Assembly (NCBI GenBank): GCA_963844805.1
Contig: CAWJPU010000012.1
Coordinates: forward strand, 1 to 64,000
Length of the DNA stretch: 64,000 nucleotides
Direction: 5' to 3'
Source of the DNA: JACCZR01 sp963844805
GTDB taxonomy: Bacteria; Actinomycetota; Thermoleophilia; Solirubrobacterales; Thermoleophilaceae
How positions within the stretch are numbered: the stretch's first letter is position 1; each line of letters begins with the position of its first letter. This document shows positions 50,775-60,636 of this stretch, piece by piece. A model generated the notes under the pieces. It saw only the letters and a list, made by a program, of their open reading frames with translations, did not search any database and was not told the DNA's origin. The translations under genes and the position numbers were made by a program.

Positions 50775-50796
50775 ATTCGTCAGCCGGCTGACGAAT
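50775..50796. repeat. Perfect 22-bp palindrome
   Basis: ATTCGTCAGCC is followed directly by its complement GGCTGACGAAT. It sits inside a longer structure (about 50748-50858) where CACCCGC pairs with GCGGGTG and a further GCGCCGGC/GCCGGCGC stem follows. It lies between the rhodanese-ThiF stop and the cysO start. No T-run is present, so it is either a structured leader, a factor-dependent terminator or an operator. Confidence 0.55.
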
Positions 50797-50875
50797 ATCT
50801 CGCGCGGGTGCGCGCCGGCTGCGCCTCGCGGCCGGCGCGGGCGGCGTCGTCATAGGGGCCGCTAGGCTGCCCGCC

Positions 50876-51148
50876 GTGCCGACGATCAAGATCCCGCCGG
50901 TCCTTCGCTCCTCCACCGCGGGGGAGAAGGAGGTGCACGCAGAGGGCGAGAACGTCGGCGAGCTCCTGCGCGCCCTGGCCAGCCAGCACCCGGCCACCGA
51001 GGGCCAGCTGTTCAGCGACGAGGGCGAGCTCAACCGCTACGTCAACGTCTACCTCAACGACGAGGACGTGCGGGTGCTCGGCGGGCTGGAGACCGGTGTA
51101 TCGCCCGACGACACCCTGGTGATCCTGCCGGCCATGGCCGGCGGCTAG
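50876..51148 (+). CDS. cysO: CysO-like sulfur carrier (ThiS/MoaD fold)
   Basis: A 90-residue ubiquitin-like protein. It opens MPTIKIPPVLRSSTAGEKEV, contains VNVYLNDEDVR and ends LVILPAMAGG, the Gly-Gly tail that accepts AMP and then sulfur. The match to mycobacterial CysO is supported by cysM lying next and a Mec-type peptidase close by. As a thiocarboxylate it donates sulfide to O-phosphoserine. GTG at 50876 follows TAGGCT by 7 bases. Confidence 0.88.
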   Translation: MPTIKIPPVLRSSTAGEKEVHAEGENVGELLRALASQHPATEGQLFSDEGELNRYVNVYLNDEDVRVLGGLETGVSPDDTLVILPAMAGG

Positions 51149-51190
51149 GCCGGGCGCCGCAAGAAGGTTCGCCCGGCGCGGCCCGGGTAC

Positions 51191-51206
51191 TACACTTTCT
51201 GAAGCG
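51191..51206 (+). promoter_or_regulatory. Promoter -10 and short leader of cysM
   Basis: TACACT (51191-51196) plus TTCTGAAGCG precedes the ATG at 51207, with the same spacing and 8 of 10 identical leader bases as the rhodanese-ThiF gene. A stem CCGGGCG/CGCCCGG upstream (about 51150-51178) may end cysO transcription. Confidence 0.55.
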
Positions 51207-52178
51207 ATGGGTGCGCCGGACCTCGACACGCGTCCCTGCGGGGGCAAGTACGGCGACATCGTCCAGGCCATCGGCAACACGCCGCTGGTCGAGCTCAAGC
51301 GCATCTCGCCCAAGCCGAGCGTGCGCATCTGGGCCAAGCTCGAGAGCCACAACCCGACGGGCTCGGTCAAGGACCGCGTCGCCCGCGCGATGATCGAGGA
51401 CGCCGAGGCCCAGGGCGCGATCCGGCCCGGCCAGACCATCCTCGAGCCCACGTCGGGCAACACCGGCATCTCGCTCGGCATGATCTGCTCGCGCAAGGGC
51501 TACCCGCTCAAGGTGGTCATGCCCGACAACGTCACCGCCGAGCGCACACAGCTGCTGCAGATGTACGGCGCGGAGATCGTCTACTCGCCGGGCGGGCAGG
51601 GCAGCAACGGCGCAGTGGCCAAGGCGCTGGAGATGGCCGAGGCCGACTCCTCGTACTACATGCCGTACCAGTACGGGAACCAGGCCAACCCCGACGCCCA
51701 CTACAACGGCACCGCGGTGGAGATCCTCGAGGAGCTGGACGAGGTGGCCGCCTTCGTGGCCGGCCTGGGAACGGGCGGGACGCTGATGGGCAACGCCCGC
51801 CGCCTCAAGGAGGCCGACCCGGACACGCTGATCGTCGCCGCCGAGCCGCTCCAGGGCGAGCTCGTCCAGGGCCTGCGCTCGCTGGAGGACGGCTTCATCC
51901 CGCCGATCATCGACCTCGAGATACTCGACCGGAAGATCTTCGTCTCCAACCGCGACTCGGTCATCTGGACCAAGAAGCTGCTGGCCGAGGAGGGCCTGTT
52001 CGTCGGCGTCTCCAGCGGCGCCATCGCCTCGATCGCCGCGCGCGTGGCCGAGGGGCTCGACGAGGGCAACGTCGTGTTCGTCGTCTGCGACGACGGCTGG
52101 AAGTACCTCAGCTCCGGGGTCTACACCAAGCCCCTCGAGGAGCTCGAGGACACGATCGAGGCCGCCAGCTTCTGGTAG
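51207..52178 (+). CDS. cysM: Cysteine synthase, CysM type (O-phosphoserine:CysO sulfhydrylase)
   Basis: A 323-residue PLP enzyme. The PLP lysine is in SHNPTGSVKDRVA (about residue 54), the substrate loop in PTSGNTGISLGMI, and the phosphate loop in GLGTGGTLMGNARRL. The context with cysO and mec, and the mycobacterial-like C-terminal YLSSGVYTKPLEELE, favours use of O-phosphoserine and CysO thiocarboxylate over O-acetylserine and free sulfide. That preference is inferred. It is followed by convergent tatA 3 bp later. Confidence 0.92.
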   Translation: MGAPDLDTRPCGGKYGDIVQAIGNTPLVELKRISPKPSVRIWAKLESHNPTGSVKDRVARAMIEDAEAQGAIRPGQTILEPTSGNTGISLGMICSRKGYPLKVVMPDNVTAERTQLLQMYGAEIVYSPGGQGSNGAVAKALEMAEADSSYYMPYQYGNQANPDAHYNGTAVEILEELDEVAAFVAGLGTGGTLMGNARRLKEADPDTLIVAAEPLQGELVQGLRSLEDGFIPPIIDLEILDRKIFVSNRDSVIWTKKLLAEEGLFVGVSSGAIASIAARVAEGLDEGNVVFVVCDDGWKYLSSGVYTKPLEELEDTIEAASFW

Positions 52179-52181
52179 CGG

Positions 52182-52403
52182 CTATGACGGCGAGGGGACG
52201 GTCTCGTCCTCCTCTTCGTCCTCTGCCTCCAGCTCGTCGTCTTCTTCGTCGTCGAAGCGGGCCCCAGACATCGCCTCGCGCATCTCCCGCATGCCCCTGC
52301 CGACCGAGCGGGCGGCTTCGGGGAGCTTCTTCGGGCCGAGCACGAGCAGGGCGATGACCGCGAGCACCGCGATCTCCAGCGGACCCACCGAGAAGAAGGC
52401 CAT
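52182..52403 (-). CDS. tatA: Twin-arginine translocase subunit TatA/TatB
   Basis: A 73-residue protein. One helix, FSVGPLEIAVLAVIALLVLGPKKLPEAARSVGRGMREM, gives the G-P-x-E and F/L-G-P-K-K-L-P hallmarks, then an amphipathic helix and an acidic tail. TatA forms the pore for folded proteins with an S/T-R-R-x-F-L-K signal. One such cargo, the ferritin-like lipoprotein, is encoded 433 bp away on the same strand. ATG at 52403 is preferred; GTG at 52412 is also in frame. No tatC is in the window. Confidence 0.9.
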   Translation of the reverse strand: MAFFSVGPLEIAVLAVIALLVLGPKKLPEAARSVGRGMREMREAMSGARFDDEEDDELEAEDEEEDETVPSPS

Positions 52404-52416
52404 CACACTCACCAGG

Positions 52417-52839
52417 CTACCGGCCCGTCACGAAGGCGGCGGGGACCGGATCCTCGCCCAGCAGCCCGCGCAGGTAGGCCAGGTGCTGGGCCTCGTTGGC
52501 CATGGTGCCCGCCGCGCCGCCGAGCAGGGCGGGCGCCTTGAGCGTGGCCTGGGCTGAGTGGTAGGCGCGGATGCAGGTGAGTTCGTGCTCGACGGCCGCC
52601 CGGATCATTCGGCGGGCGCTGCCCCGGGGCGTCTCGCCGGCGGCACCGGCCGCCGGCACCGGCGCGTTCATCGCCCGCAGCGCCTGCACGAGGGCGTCCA
52701 CGTGCCGGCGCTCCTGGGCCAGGAAGTGCTCGGCGGCCGCGCCCGCCTCGCCCGTCAGCTCGCGGGCGAGCTTCTCGTAGAGGCCGACCGACGTCCGCTC
52801 CAGCCTCAGCAGGTCCGTTACGACCTGGCGATCCGTCAC
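52417..52839 (-). CDS. Ferritin-like protein, DUF4439-like, cytosolic
   Basis: A 140-residue four-helix protein. RQVVTDLLRLERTSVGLYEKLARELTGEAGAAAEHFLAQERRHVDALV gives E-x-x-x-x-x-Y and E-R-R-H, and EHELTCIRAYHSAQ and NEAQHLAYLRGLL repeat the E...H pattern, so a diiron centre is possible. GTG at 52839 overlaps the stop of the exported paralogue (GTGA), so both are made together. The C-terminus FVTGR is the same as in the neighbour (EPFVTGRVRA), which supports tandem origin. Confidence 0.75.
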   Translation of the reverse strand: MTDRQVVTDLLRLERTSVGLYEKLARELTGEAGAAAEHFLAQERRHVDALVQALRAMNAPVPAAGAAGETPRGSARRMIRAAVEHELTCIRAYHSAQATLKAPALLGGAAGTMANEAQHLAYLRGLLGEDPVPAAFVTGR

Positions 52840-53435
52840 GCCCGCACCCTCCCCGTCACGAACGGCTCGGGCACCGCAGCCCGCGGGTCGCCTGGGTGGC
52901 GCGCGCCCAGCAGGACGGTCGCGTGCTGGGCCTCGTCGCAGAAGATCGATGTGGTGATCTGCCGCAGCCGGGCGTCCTTCAGCTTCGGGATGCCCTCGGC
53001 GTAGGCCGCGATCGCCACGTTCTCCAGGTCGGTCGCGAAGCGCAAGAAGGCGGCCTGGTCGGGCAGCCGGGGGAAGGCCGCGCGGTACTCGGCGGGCGGC
53101 TTGGGCCGGTTGGGCTCGCCGTCCATGTCGCGCACCAGGCCCGCCAGGGCTGCGGCGTGCTCGCGCTCCTGGCCCAGGAAGCGCTCGGCGTAGCGGCGCA
53201 CCTCGCCGCGCAGCAGCGGCAAGCCCATGGCGTAGGCCGCGACCGCCGTGTTCTCCAGGGTCAGGGCGCCGTTGAGGATCGCGCGGTCGCGCTGGGGGGT
53301 GGCGCGCGGGTCGGGCACGCCGACGGTGCCCCTTTCCTCGCCCCCGCAGGCGGCGAACCCGACGCTGCCGGCGGCGCCCAGTGCGAGCCCGGTGAAGCGC
53401 AGGAAGTCGCGCCGGTTCCACGAGGAGCCGTTCAT
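52836..53435 (-). CDS. Tat-exported ferritin-like lipoprotein
   Basis: A 199-residue protein. The signal NRRDFLRFTGLALGAAGSVGFAACGG has the twin-arginine motif and a possible lipobox FAAC. The mature part is a ferritin-like four-helix bundle: LTLENTAVAAYAMGLPLL, FLGQEREHAAAL, TDLENVAIAAYAEGIPKL and IFCDEAQHATVLLG, with E and E-x-x-H in each half. The role could be metal handling or oxidative protection outside the membrane. It is co-located with tatA and coupled to a cytosolic paralogue. Confidence 0.82.
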   Translation of the reverse strand: MNGSSWNRRDFLRFTGLALGAAGSVGFAACGGEERGTVGVPDPRATPQRDRAILNGALTLENTAVAAYAMGLPLLRGEVRRYAERFLGQEREHAAALAGLVRDMDGEPNRPKPPAEYRAAFPRLPDQAAFLRFATDLENVAIAAYAEGIPKLKDARLRQITTSIFCDEAQHATVLLGARHPGDPRAAVPEPFVTGRVRA

Positions 53436-53446
53436 CTAGCCTCAGA

Positions 53447-53836
53447 ATGCCTATGCGGATCGCTCGGCGGCACTGGGACGAGATGGTCGCGCACGCGCGC
53501 GAAGACTCACCGAACGAGTGCTGCGGGCTCCTGCGCACCGACGGCGCCGAGGTCCAGGAGCTGGTGCGGGTGGAGAACGAGCGGCACTCGCCGTACGGCT
53601 TCCAGCTCGACGGCAAGGCGCTGATCAAGGCCAACGACTGGGACGACGACGGTCACGGAGTGGCCGTCTATCACTCCCACCCCCGCAGCGCCCCGGAGCC
53701 CTCGCAGACCGACATCAACCTGGCCCAGTACCCGCACTGGCTGTGGCTGATCGTCTCGCTCGCGGGCGAGCCCGAGATCCGGGCATGGTGGATCGCCGAG
53801 GGCAAGGTCACCGAGGAGGCGCTGGACGTCTTCTGA
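53447..53836 (+). CDS. mec: JAMM-family metallopeptidase, Mec/CysO-cysteine peptidase type
   Basis: A 129-residue JAB1/MPN-like zinc peptidase. The JAMM site is YHSHPRSAPEPSQTDINLA (H-x-H-P, S and D), and the upstream glutamate lies in SPNECCGLL. In mycobacteria Mec cleaves cysteine from the CysO-cysteine adduct and regenerates the carrier, and the presence of cysO and cysM just upstream on the same strand supports that role. ATG at 53447 is used; the ATG at 53453 is also possible and sits 10 bases after TAGCCT. Confidence 0.9.
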   Translation: MPMRIARRHWDEMVAHAREDSPNECCGLLRTDGAEVQELVRVENERHSPYGFQLDGKALIKANDWDDDGHGVAVYHSHPRSAPEPSQTDINLAQYPHWLWLIVSLAGEPEIRAWWIAEGKVTEEALDVF

Positions 53837-54317
53837 GCTCGTTTGTCCGGCCTGCGGCCGCGAGCACGAGGCGCACGAGCGCTTCTGTGAGCGGTGCGCG
53901 ATGCCGCTCGTGCTCCCCGGCGGCGAGGCGGTCGAGGAGCCCCGCGACGAGCGCCACGCGCGGCTGCGCAAGATCCGGCCCGAGTACGCCGACGGCCCGC
54001 TGGTCACGGTGGCCGGGGCGCGCCACCTGGCCGAGGCAGAGCTGATCCAGGGGCTGCTCCTGGAGGAGGGCGTGCCCAGCGTGCTCAAGCGCACCGCCGG
54101 CTTCGACGTGCCGGACTTCCTCGCCGCGGGCCCGCGCGACGTTCTCGTGCCCGAGACCGGCGCGAGCTTCGCCCGGGAGCTGCTGTCGGGCACCGAGCTC
54201 GCGCCCACGGAGGGCGAGGGCCCGGTGCGCCGGCCGCTCCTGCTCACCTTCGCGGTGGGCGGGGGAGCGGCGCTGTGCGCGCTCTTGGCGTGGCTGCTGA
54301 TCGAGTCCGCCGGGTAG
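53832..54317 (+). CDS. Zinc-ribbon, DUF2007 and C-terminal membrane helix protein (start uncertain)
   Basis: An N-terminal zinc ribbon reads CPACGREHEAHERFCERC (two C-x-x-C pairs). It is followed by a DUF2007-like signal-transducing domain, GARHLAEAELIQGLLLEEGVPSVLKR...GPRDVLVPE, and a single membrane helix, LLTFAVGGGAALCALLAWLLI. No ATG, GTG or TTG exists upstream of the ribbon in this frame; the first ATG, at 53901, would delete it. A noncanonical start overlapping the mec stop, or a base error there, must be assumed. The function is unknown. Confidence 0.65.
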   Translation, partial: SELVCPACGREHEAHERFCERCAMPLVLPGGEAVEEPRDERHARLRKIRPEYADGPLVTVAGARHLAEAELIQGLLLEEGVPSVLKRTAGFDVPDFLAAGPRDVLVPETGASFARELLSGTELAPTEGEGPVRRPLLLTFAVGGGAALCALLAWLLIESAG

Positions 54318-54328
54318 GCTCCGGGCCG

Positions 54329-55580
<1,252 letters not shown>

Positions 55581-55750
55581 CCGGCTGACCCGCGCGGTCG
55601 ACGAGCGCGCCTCGGCCGTGGGGGCGACGGCGAGCTGTCGGCCCGAGCGAACGTCTCGGCGGCGCAGGCCGTGCCGGGGCGCGGATGCGCCTGGGTCGTG
55701 GCGCGACGCTGGTTGCGGCGGAAGGTGGATCGGATATCGTCGCGCGCCCG

Positions 55751-56902
55751 ATGACGACGGCCACCGCGGAGACCGGGCTCACGCCCGAACAGACCGACTT
55801 CGTCGACGCGCTGCGCGACTTCGCCGAGCGCGAGAGGTTCGAGCTCGAGGGCGACGACCACCACTCCGACGAGGCCGCGGCCAAGATGGGCGAGCTCGGC
55901 TGGTACGGGCTGACCATCGACGAGGAGTACGGCGGCTCCGGCGGCTCCTTCCTCGACGCGACGCTGTTCCTGGAGGAGACTGCGCGCGGCCAGATCCCGG
56001 TGGCCGCCTACGGCGTCACGCTGATCGTGACCGGCGCGCTGAACCGGTTCGGCACCGAGCAGCAGAAGCGCGAGCACCTCGGGCACGTGGCGCAGGGCGG
56101 GACGCTGGCCATCGCAATGTCCGAGCCCGACTCCGGCTCGGACGTGGCGTCGCTGAAGACGCGCGCGCGGCTGGAGGATACCCAGGGGGGCACAGGCGGC
56201 GAGTGGGTGCTCGACGGGGCCAAGATGTGGTGCTCCTACGCCCACCGCGCGAGCCACGTGCTGATCGTGTGCCGCACGGGCGAGGGCTCGGAGCGCCACG
56301 AGGGGCTGTCGATGATCCTGGTCCCGCGGGACGCGGAGGGCTTCACCATGACGCCGATCCCGACCATGGGCGGCCAGGAGACGAACGAGCTCCACCTCGA
56401 CGGCGTGCGGGTGCCCGAGGAGGCCCTGCTGGGCACCGAGGGCAACGGCTGGATCCAGCTCATGGCCGGACTGAACGTGGAGCGCATCATCCTCGCCGCC
56501 AGCGCCCTGGGGATCGCCCAGCGCGCCTTCGACGACGCGCTGGAGTACGCCAAGGAGCGCAAGCAGTTCGGCCGCCCGGTGGGCTCCTTCCAGGCTCTCC
56601 AGCACCGCTTCGCCGACCGGGCCACCGAGCTGGCGCAGGTGCGGCTGCTGGTCCGCTGGGTCGCCCGCCTGACCGACGAGGATCCCGACCGGATGCTGCC
56701 GCAGGAGGCCTCCATGGCCAAGCTGGCGGCCACCGAGCTCGCCAAACGCTGCGCGCTGGACGGAGTGCAGGCCGCGGGCGGCTACGGCTACGCGTCCGAG
56801 TACCCGATGGAGGGCCACCTCCGCAGCGCGCTGGTCACCACCATCTACGGCGGCACCTCGGAGATCCAGAAGAACATCATCGCCAAGACGCTGGGGCTCT
56901 AA
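55751..56902 (+). CDS. Acyl-CoA dehydrogenase
   Basis: A 383-residue enzyme. It contains LGWYGLTIDEEYGGSGGSF, IAMSEPDSGSDVASL, LDGAKMWCSYAHRAS, RKQFGRPVGSFQALQHRFAD and the C-terminal YGGTSEIQKNIIAKTLGL, all canonical. The catalytic base region EYPMEGHLRSALVTTIYGGTSE is intact. It oxidises acyl-CoA to trans-2-enoyl-CoA with FAD, passing electrons to ETF. The 170-bp gap upstream (55581-55750) shows nothing beyond a possible promoter. Confidence 0.92.
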   Translation: MTTATAETGLTPEQTDFVDALRDFAERERFELEGDDHHSDEAAAKMGELGWYGLTIDEEYGGSGGSFLDATLFLEETARGQIPVAAYGVTLIVTGALNRFGTEQQKREHLGHVAQGGTLAIAMSEPDSGSDVASLKTRARLEDTQGGTGGEWVLDGAKMWCSYAHRASHVLIVCRTGEGSERHEGLSMILVPRDAEGFTMTPIPTMGGQETNELHLDGVRVPEEALLGTEGNGWIQLMAGLNVERIILAASALGIAQRAFDDALEYAKERKQFGRPVGSFQALQHRFADRATELAQVRLLVRWVARLTDEDPDRMLPQEASMAKLAATELAKRCALDGVQAAGGYGYASEYPMEGHLRSALVTTIYGGTSEIQKNIIAKTLGL

Positions 56903-56944
56903 AGGGACCTGCTCGTGAGGCTGAACGAGCGCGATTGACCGGGC

Positions 56945-58962
56945 TCAGGCCCGGCCGATGCCGAGCGCGGGGCCGTCGGACCGCAGCCCGCCGCGGCGGC
57001 CGGCCGCGCGTTCGGCCAGCACCGCGCGCCGGGCCTCGAGCTCGAGGTCGGGCAGGCGCAGCTCCCCGGCGAGCTCGCGCAGCGTGTCGGCCACGAACGG
57101 GTCCAGCCGGCCGCCGCCCTCCGCCACCAGCCACTCGAGCGCGCCCGGCTCGGCCTTGCGCCCGGGGCCCAGCCGCTCGCAGAACGCGTGCGCCGCGCTG
57201 AGGATGCGCGCCGGGGCGGGGATGTCCTGCCCGGCCAGCCCGTCGGGGTAGCCGCCGCCGTCGTAGCGCTCGTGCAGCGACCGGACGATGCGCCCCACGG
57301 GCACCAGCGCAGGTGCCGCGGTGAGGATCCGCTCCGCGATCAGGGTCTGTTGAGCCACCAGCGGGTCCTCCGATCCGCGGGTCGCCAGCCCGGCGGGCAG
57401 CGCGACGCGGCCCACGTCGTGCAGCTCGGCCGCGCGCACCAGATGGTCGAGGTCGGGTTGCCCGAGCCCTTGGCGCTGGGCGACCAGGTAGGCGAGGTCG
57501 GCGAGCTCGCGGTGCCGTGCCGAGGCGGCGGGGGAGCGCTCGTCCAGCAGCGCCTGCAGCGCGGCGCGCGTCTGCTCGGAGGGCGAGCTGCGGCGGCGGT
57601 CCTTGTGGGCGTACATGCGCCGGTCGGCGAGCTGCAGCGATAGCTCCGAGGTGCGCGCCTCCTCGGGCATGCTCACCGCGCCGTGCGAGGCCGTGATCGA
57701 GAAGGCGTCGCCGTGCTCGACCAGGGCCGCGGATCCCCCTTCGACCACCGCCTCGGCGCTGAGGCGGTCGGCGGCGATGAGCACGCAGAACTCGTCGCCG
57801 CCCACCCGGTAGGCCGAGTGCGGGGCCACGGCGACGCCGAGCCGACGCGGACAGCCGGGCAAGCAGCGCGTCCCCGGCGGGATGGCCGAAGGCGTCGTTG
57901 TAGGCCTTGAAGCCGTCGAGGTCGAACATCACCAGCGTGTGCGGGGGCCAGTCGCCCTCGATGGCCTCCAGCTCCTCGAAGTCGCGCGCGAGCTGGCGCC
58001 GGTTGCCCAGGCCGGTGAGCGCGTCGGTGACCGCCTCGCGCTGGGCGCGGTCCAGCAGGCGGCCGTTGTCACGGAAGGCGAGCAGCGTGCGGGCCACCAG
58101 CACGACGAGGGTGGCCGCGGCGAGGACGACCGCGACCGGGCTGGTGTCCACGACCCCCGCCACGATGAGCACCGCCACAGCCACCAGCGCGAACGCCGCG
58201 GGCCAGAACAGGCGGCGGCGGTCCTCCCGGGCCCCCGCCGCATGCTCGAGCGGGAGGAAGGCGGCCACGCCGAGGGTCAGGGCGCTGGCCACGAACAGCG
58301 AGTCGACGGCCCCGCCGCGCTCGAAGGTCCCGTTGCGTGCTCTCGACCACCAGCGCGCAGTTGCCGATCGTGTTGAGCACGATCCCGCCGGCGATCAGCG
58401 CCCAGCCCCGCCCCGGGCGCCAGCCGGTCAGGCCGGTCACCACCACCACGAAGGCCAGGATCGCCAGGTCGGCCAACAGGAAGAGGGCCGGGGGAGTGGC
58501 CTGGGAGACCGGCGTGGTCTCCTCGCCGAACAGCGGGATCGCGGCCACCGCGGCGACGGCCAGGCCGCCGATCAGGCCGTCGAGCAGCAGCCGCGGCTCC
58601 ACCTCGCGCACCCGGCGCCGCGACAGCAGGGCGATCGTGGTGGCCGCGAGGGTGAAGCTGAGGAGCAGCAGCACGCGGGTGGCAGGCGGATAGACGGCGG
58701 TAGGGTCGCTCTCCGTTGCCCGGTAGACGACCTCGGCGGCCAGCCAGGTAGCGACGCCCACCGCGGCCAGCGTCCAGGGCACCCGCTCGCTGGGGCTGCG
58801 CACCGCCCGCCCGGCGCAGCTGGCGCTGGTGGCCGCGAACAGCGCGCCGTAGAGCCAGTCCTCGACCGGCGCCCCGCCTGCGTGCCCGGACAGCGCGAAG
58901 CCCAGGTGCACGCCGACGCCCGCCGCCGCGAGGACGGCGAACGCGGTCGCCCAGGCCTTCAT
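56945..58962 (-). CDS. Membrane-bound GGDEF and HD-GYP protein (two frameshifts here)
   Basis: About 671 residues once extra bases near 57845 and 58334-58337 are removed. About eight membrane helices fill residues 1-290. A GGDEF domain follows (DALTGLGNRRQL, FDLDGFKAYND, and an intact G-G-D-E-F in RVGGDEFCV near residue 390), so cyclic-di-GMP synthesis is possible. An HD-GYP-type domain comes last: ELHDVGRVALP and RYDGGGYPDGLAG near 510-575, suited to c-di-GMP hydrolysis. ATG at 58962 overlaps the stop of the PP2C gene (ATGA). Confidence 0.85.
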
Positions 58963-60636
58963 CAGCGGACCTTGGGGGCGGCGATCACCAGCAGGGCGAC
59001 GTCGTCGCGCAGTTCGACGGGCGGAGCCAGCGCCCGCCGCACCGCGGCGATGATCGTCTCGGCGGACTCGCCCGCGCGCGGCCGCAGGGTCCGAATCAGG
59101 CGCGCTTCGCCGAACAGCCCGTCCCCGAGGCGCGCCTCGGTCACGCCGTCGGTGAACAGGACGAGTGCGTCGCCGGGCTCGAGGTCGAGGCCGATCTCCT
59201 GCGTCAGCCGGCTGGTGGAGACGCCCAGTATCGAGCCGAGGGTCCTCGGCGACGCCACGGAGCCGTCGGCCCGCAGCACCATACGGGGGAGGGTGGCCCG
59301 CGTTGGCCAGCTTGAGCCGCGCCCTGCCCAGCGACACGGCGGCGCGTACGAGCACGGCGCTGCACAGCCGGTCCTCGTCCTCGGCGTGCAAGATCTCATC
59401 GGCCAGGGCCAGGGCCCGCGGAAGCCGCCCATGGCCGCTGGCGGCCGCCCGCAAGGTGTGGCGCATGAGCGCGCTCGAGGCAGCGGCGTCGATGCCCTTG
59501 CCCGAGACGTCTCCAAGCACCGCCACCCACGACCCGTGCCCGCCGGGGAAGAGGTCGTAGAAGTCGCCGCCCGCCTGGGCGCCATCGCCCACGGGCTGGT
59601 AGTGAGCGGCCACGTCCAGCCGCGGCACGTCCGGCAGCCGTCCCGGACGCAGGCTGCTCTGCAGGCGCGCCGCCGTGCGCTGCTGCTCGCGGAAAAGGCG
59701 CGCGTTGTCCAAAGCCAGCGCGTAGCGCCGGGCGAGGCGCTCCAGCAGCTCGAGGTCGGCCGGGGAGTACACCCGCCCGGACTCCGCGGTCGCCAGGGTC
59801 ATGGCCCCGAGCAGCCGGCCCCGGGCCCGCAGCGGCACCACCGCGGCCGACTTCAGCTCCAGCATGGCCAGCCCGGCCAGCCGCCGCTCATCCGCGCGAG
59901 CCTCCTCCGCGATCCAGGCCGACAGCTCCCCGACCAGGCCGGCAGCCTCCAGGCCGCCCAGGCCGGGCGCGGTGGCCGCGCTGGGGAAGCGCCGCGGGTC
60001 CTCGCCCGCCCACCGTTCGCGGTCGGGGTCGGAGTGCGCGATCGCCCTGCGCACCAGGCTGCCCGAGCCGCGGCGCACCTCGATCGCGCACCAGTCGGCC
60101 AGCCGCGGCACCGCCAGCCGCGCCATGTTGCGCAGGCTGGTCTCCATGTCGAGCGAGCGCGAAAGCTCGTCGGCGGCCTCGGCCACGAAGCGCTCGCGGT
60201 CGCGCTCCCAGCGCGGCAACGAGACGTCCTCCAGCACCAGCAGCTCGAGCGGCTCCCCGCCGCGGCCGCGCACCGCCGCGGCGCTGCGGCCCTCACCCAC
60301 CGCTCCTCGCCCGGCGCACGCCCGATCGAGCTCCTCCTGCCGGCCCTCGCCCGAGACCAGCCGCAGCCACGCGTCTCGCTCGACCCTCAGCTCGGGCAGA
60401 TCCTCGAGCGGCACGTCGAGCAGGTCGTGGCGCGACGCCAGCCCGAGCATCTCGACCGCCGCCGGGTTGCAGTACAGGGTCCGGCCCGCGGAGTCGCGTA
60501 CGACGAGGCCCTGGGGAAGCGCCTCGAGGACGGCGTCGGACCTCAGCGAACCTGCATCGAGTCCATCCTGGATTCTCTGCTCTACCGGGCCAATGGCCCT
60601 GTCAGGGAACAGGGCGCCACGGGTGGTGTCAAGCAC
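58962..60636 (-). CDS. PAS-GAF-PP2C (SpoIIE/RsbU-type) phosphatase (frameshifted here)
   Basis: About 557 residues once one extra base at about 59283 is removed. The PAS domain (about 30-110) reads VLEALPQGLVVRDSAGRTLYCNPAAVEMLG. The GAF-like region (about 150-300) has MLELKSAAVVPLRARGRLLGAMTLA. The SpoIIE catalytic domain follows: GDFYDLF, VLGDVSGKGIDAAASSALM, KLANAGHPPP and VLFTDGVTEAR, with all metal-binding aspartates. It would dephosphorylate an anti-sigma-factor antagonist in a stress pathway. No such partner is in the window. GTG 60636 overlaps the upstream gene. Confidence 0.9.
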
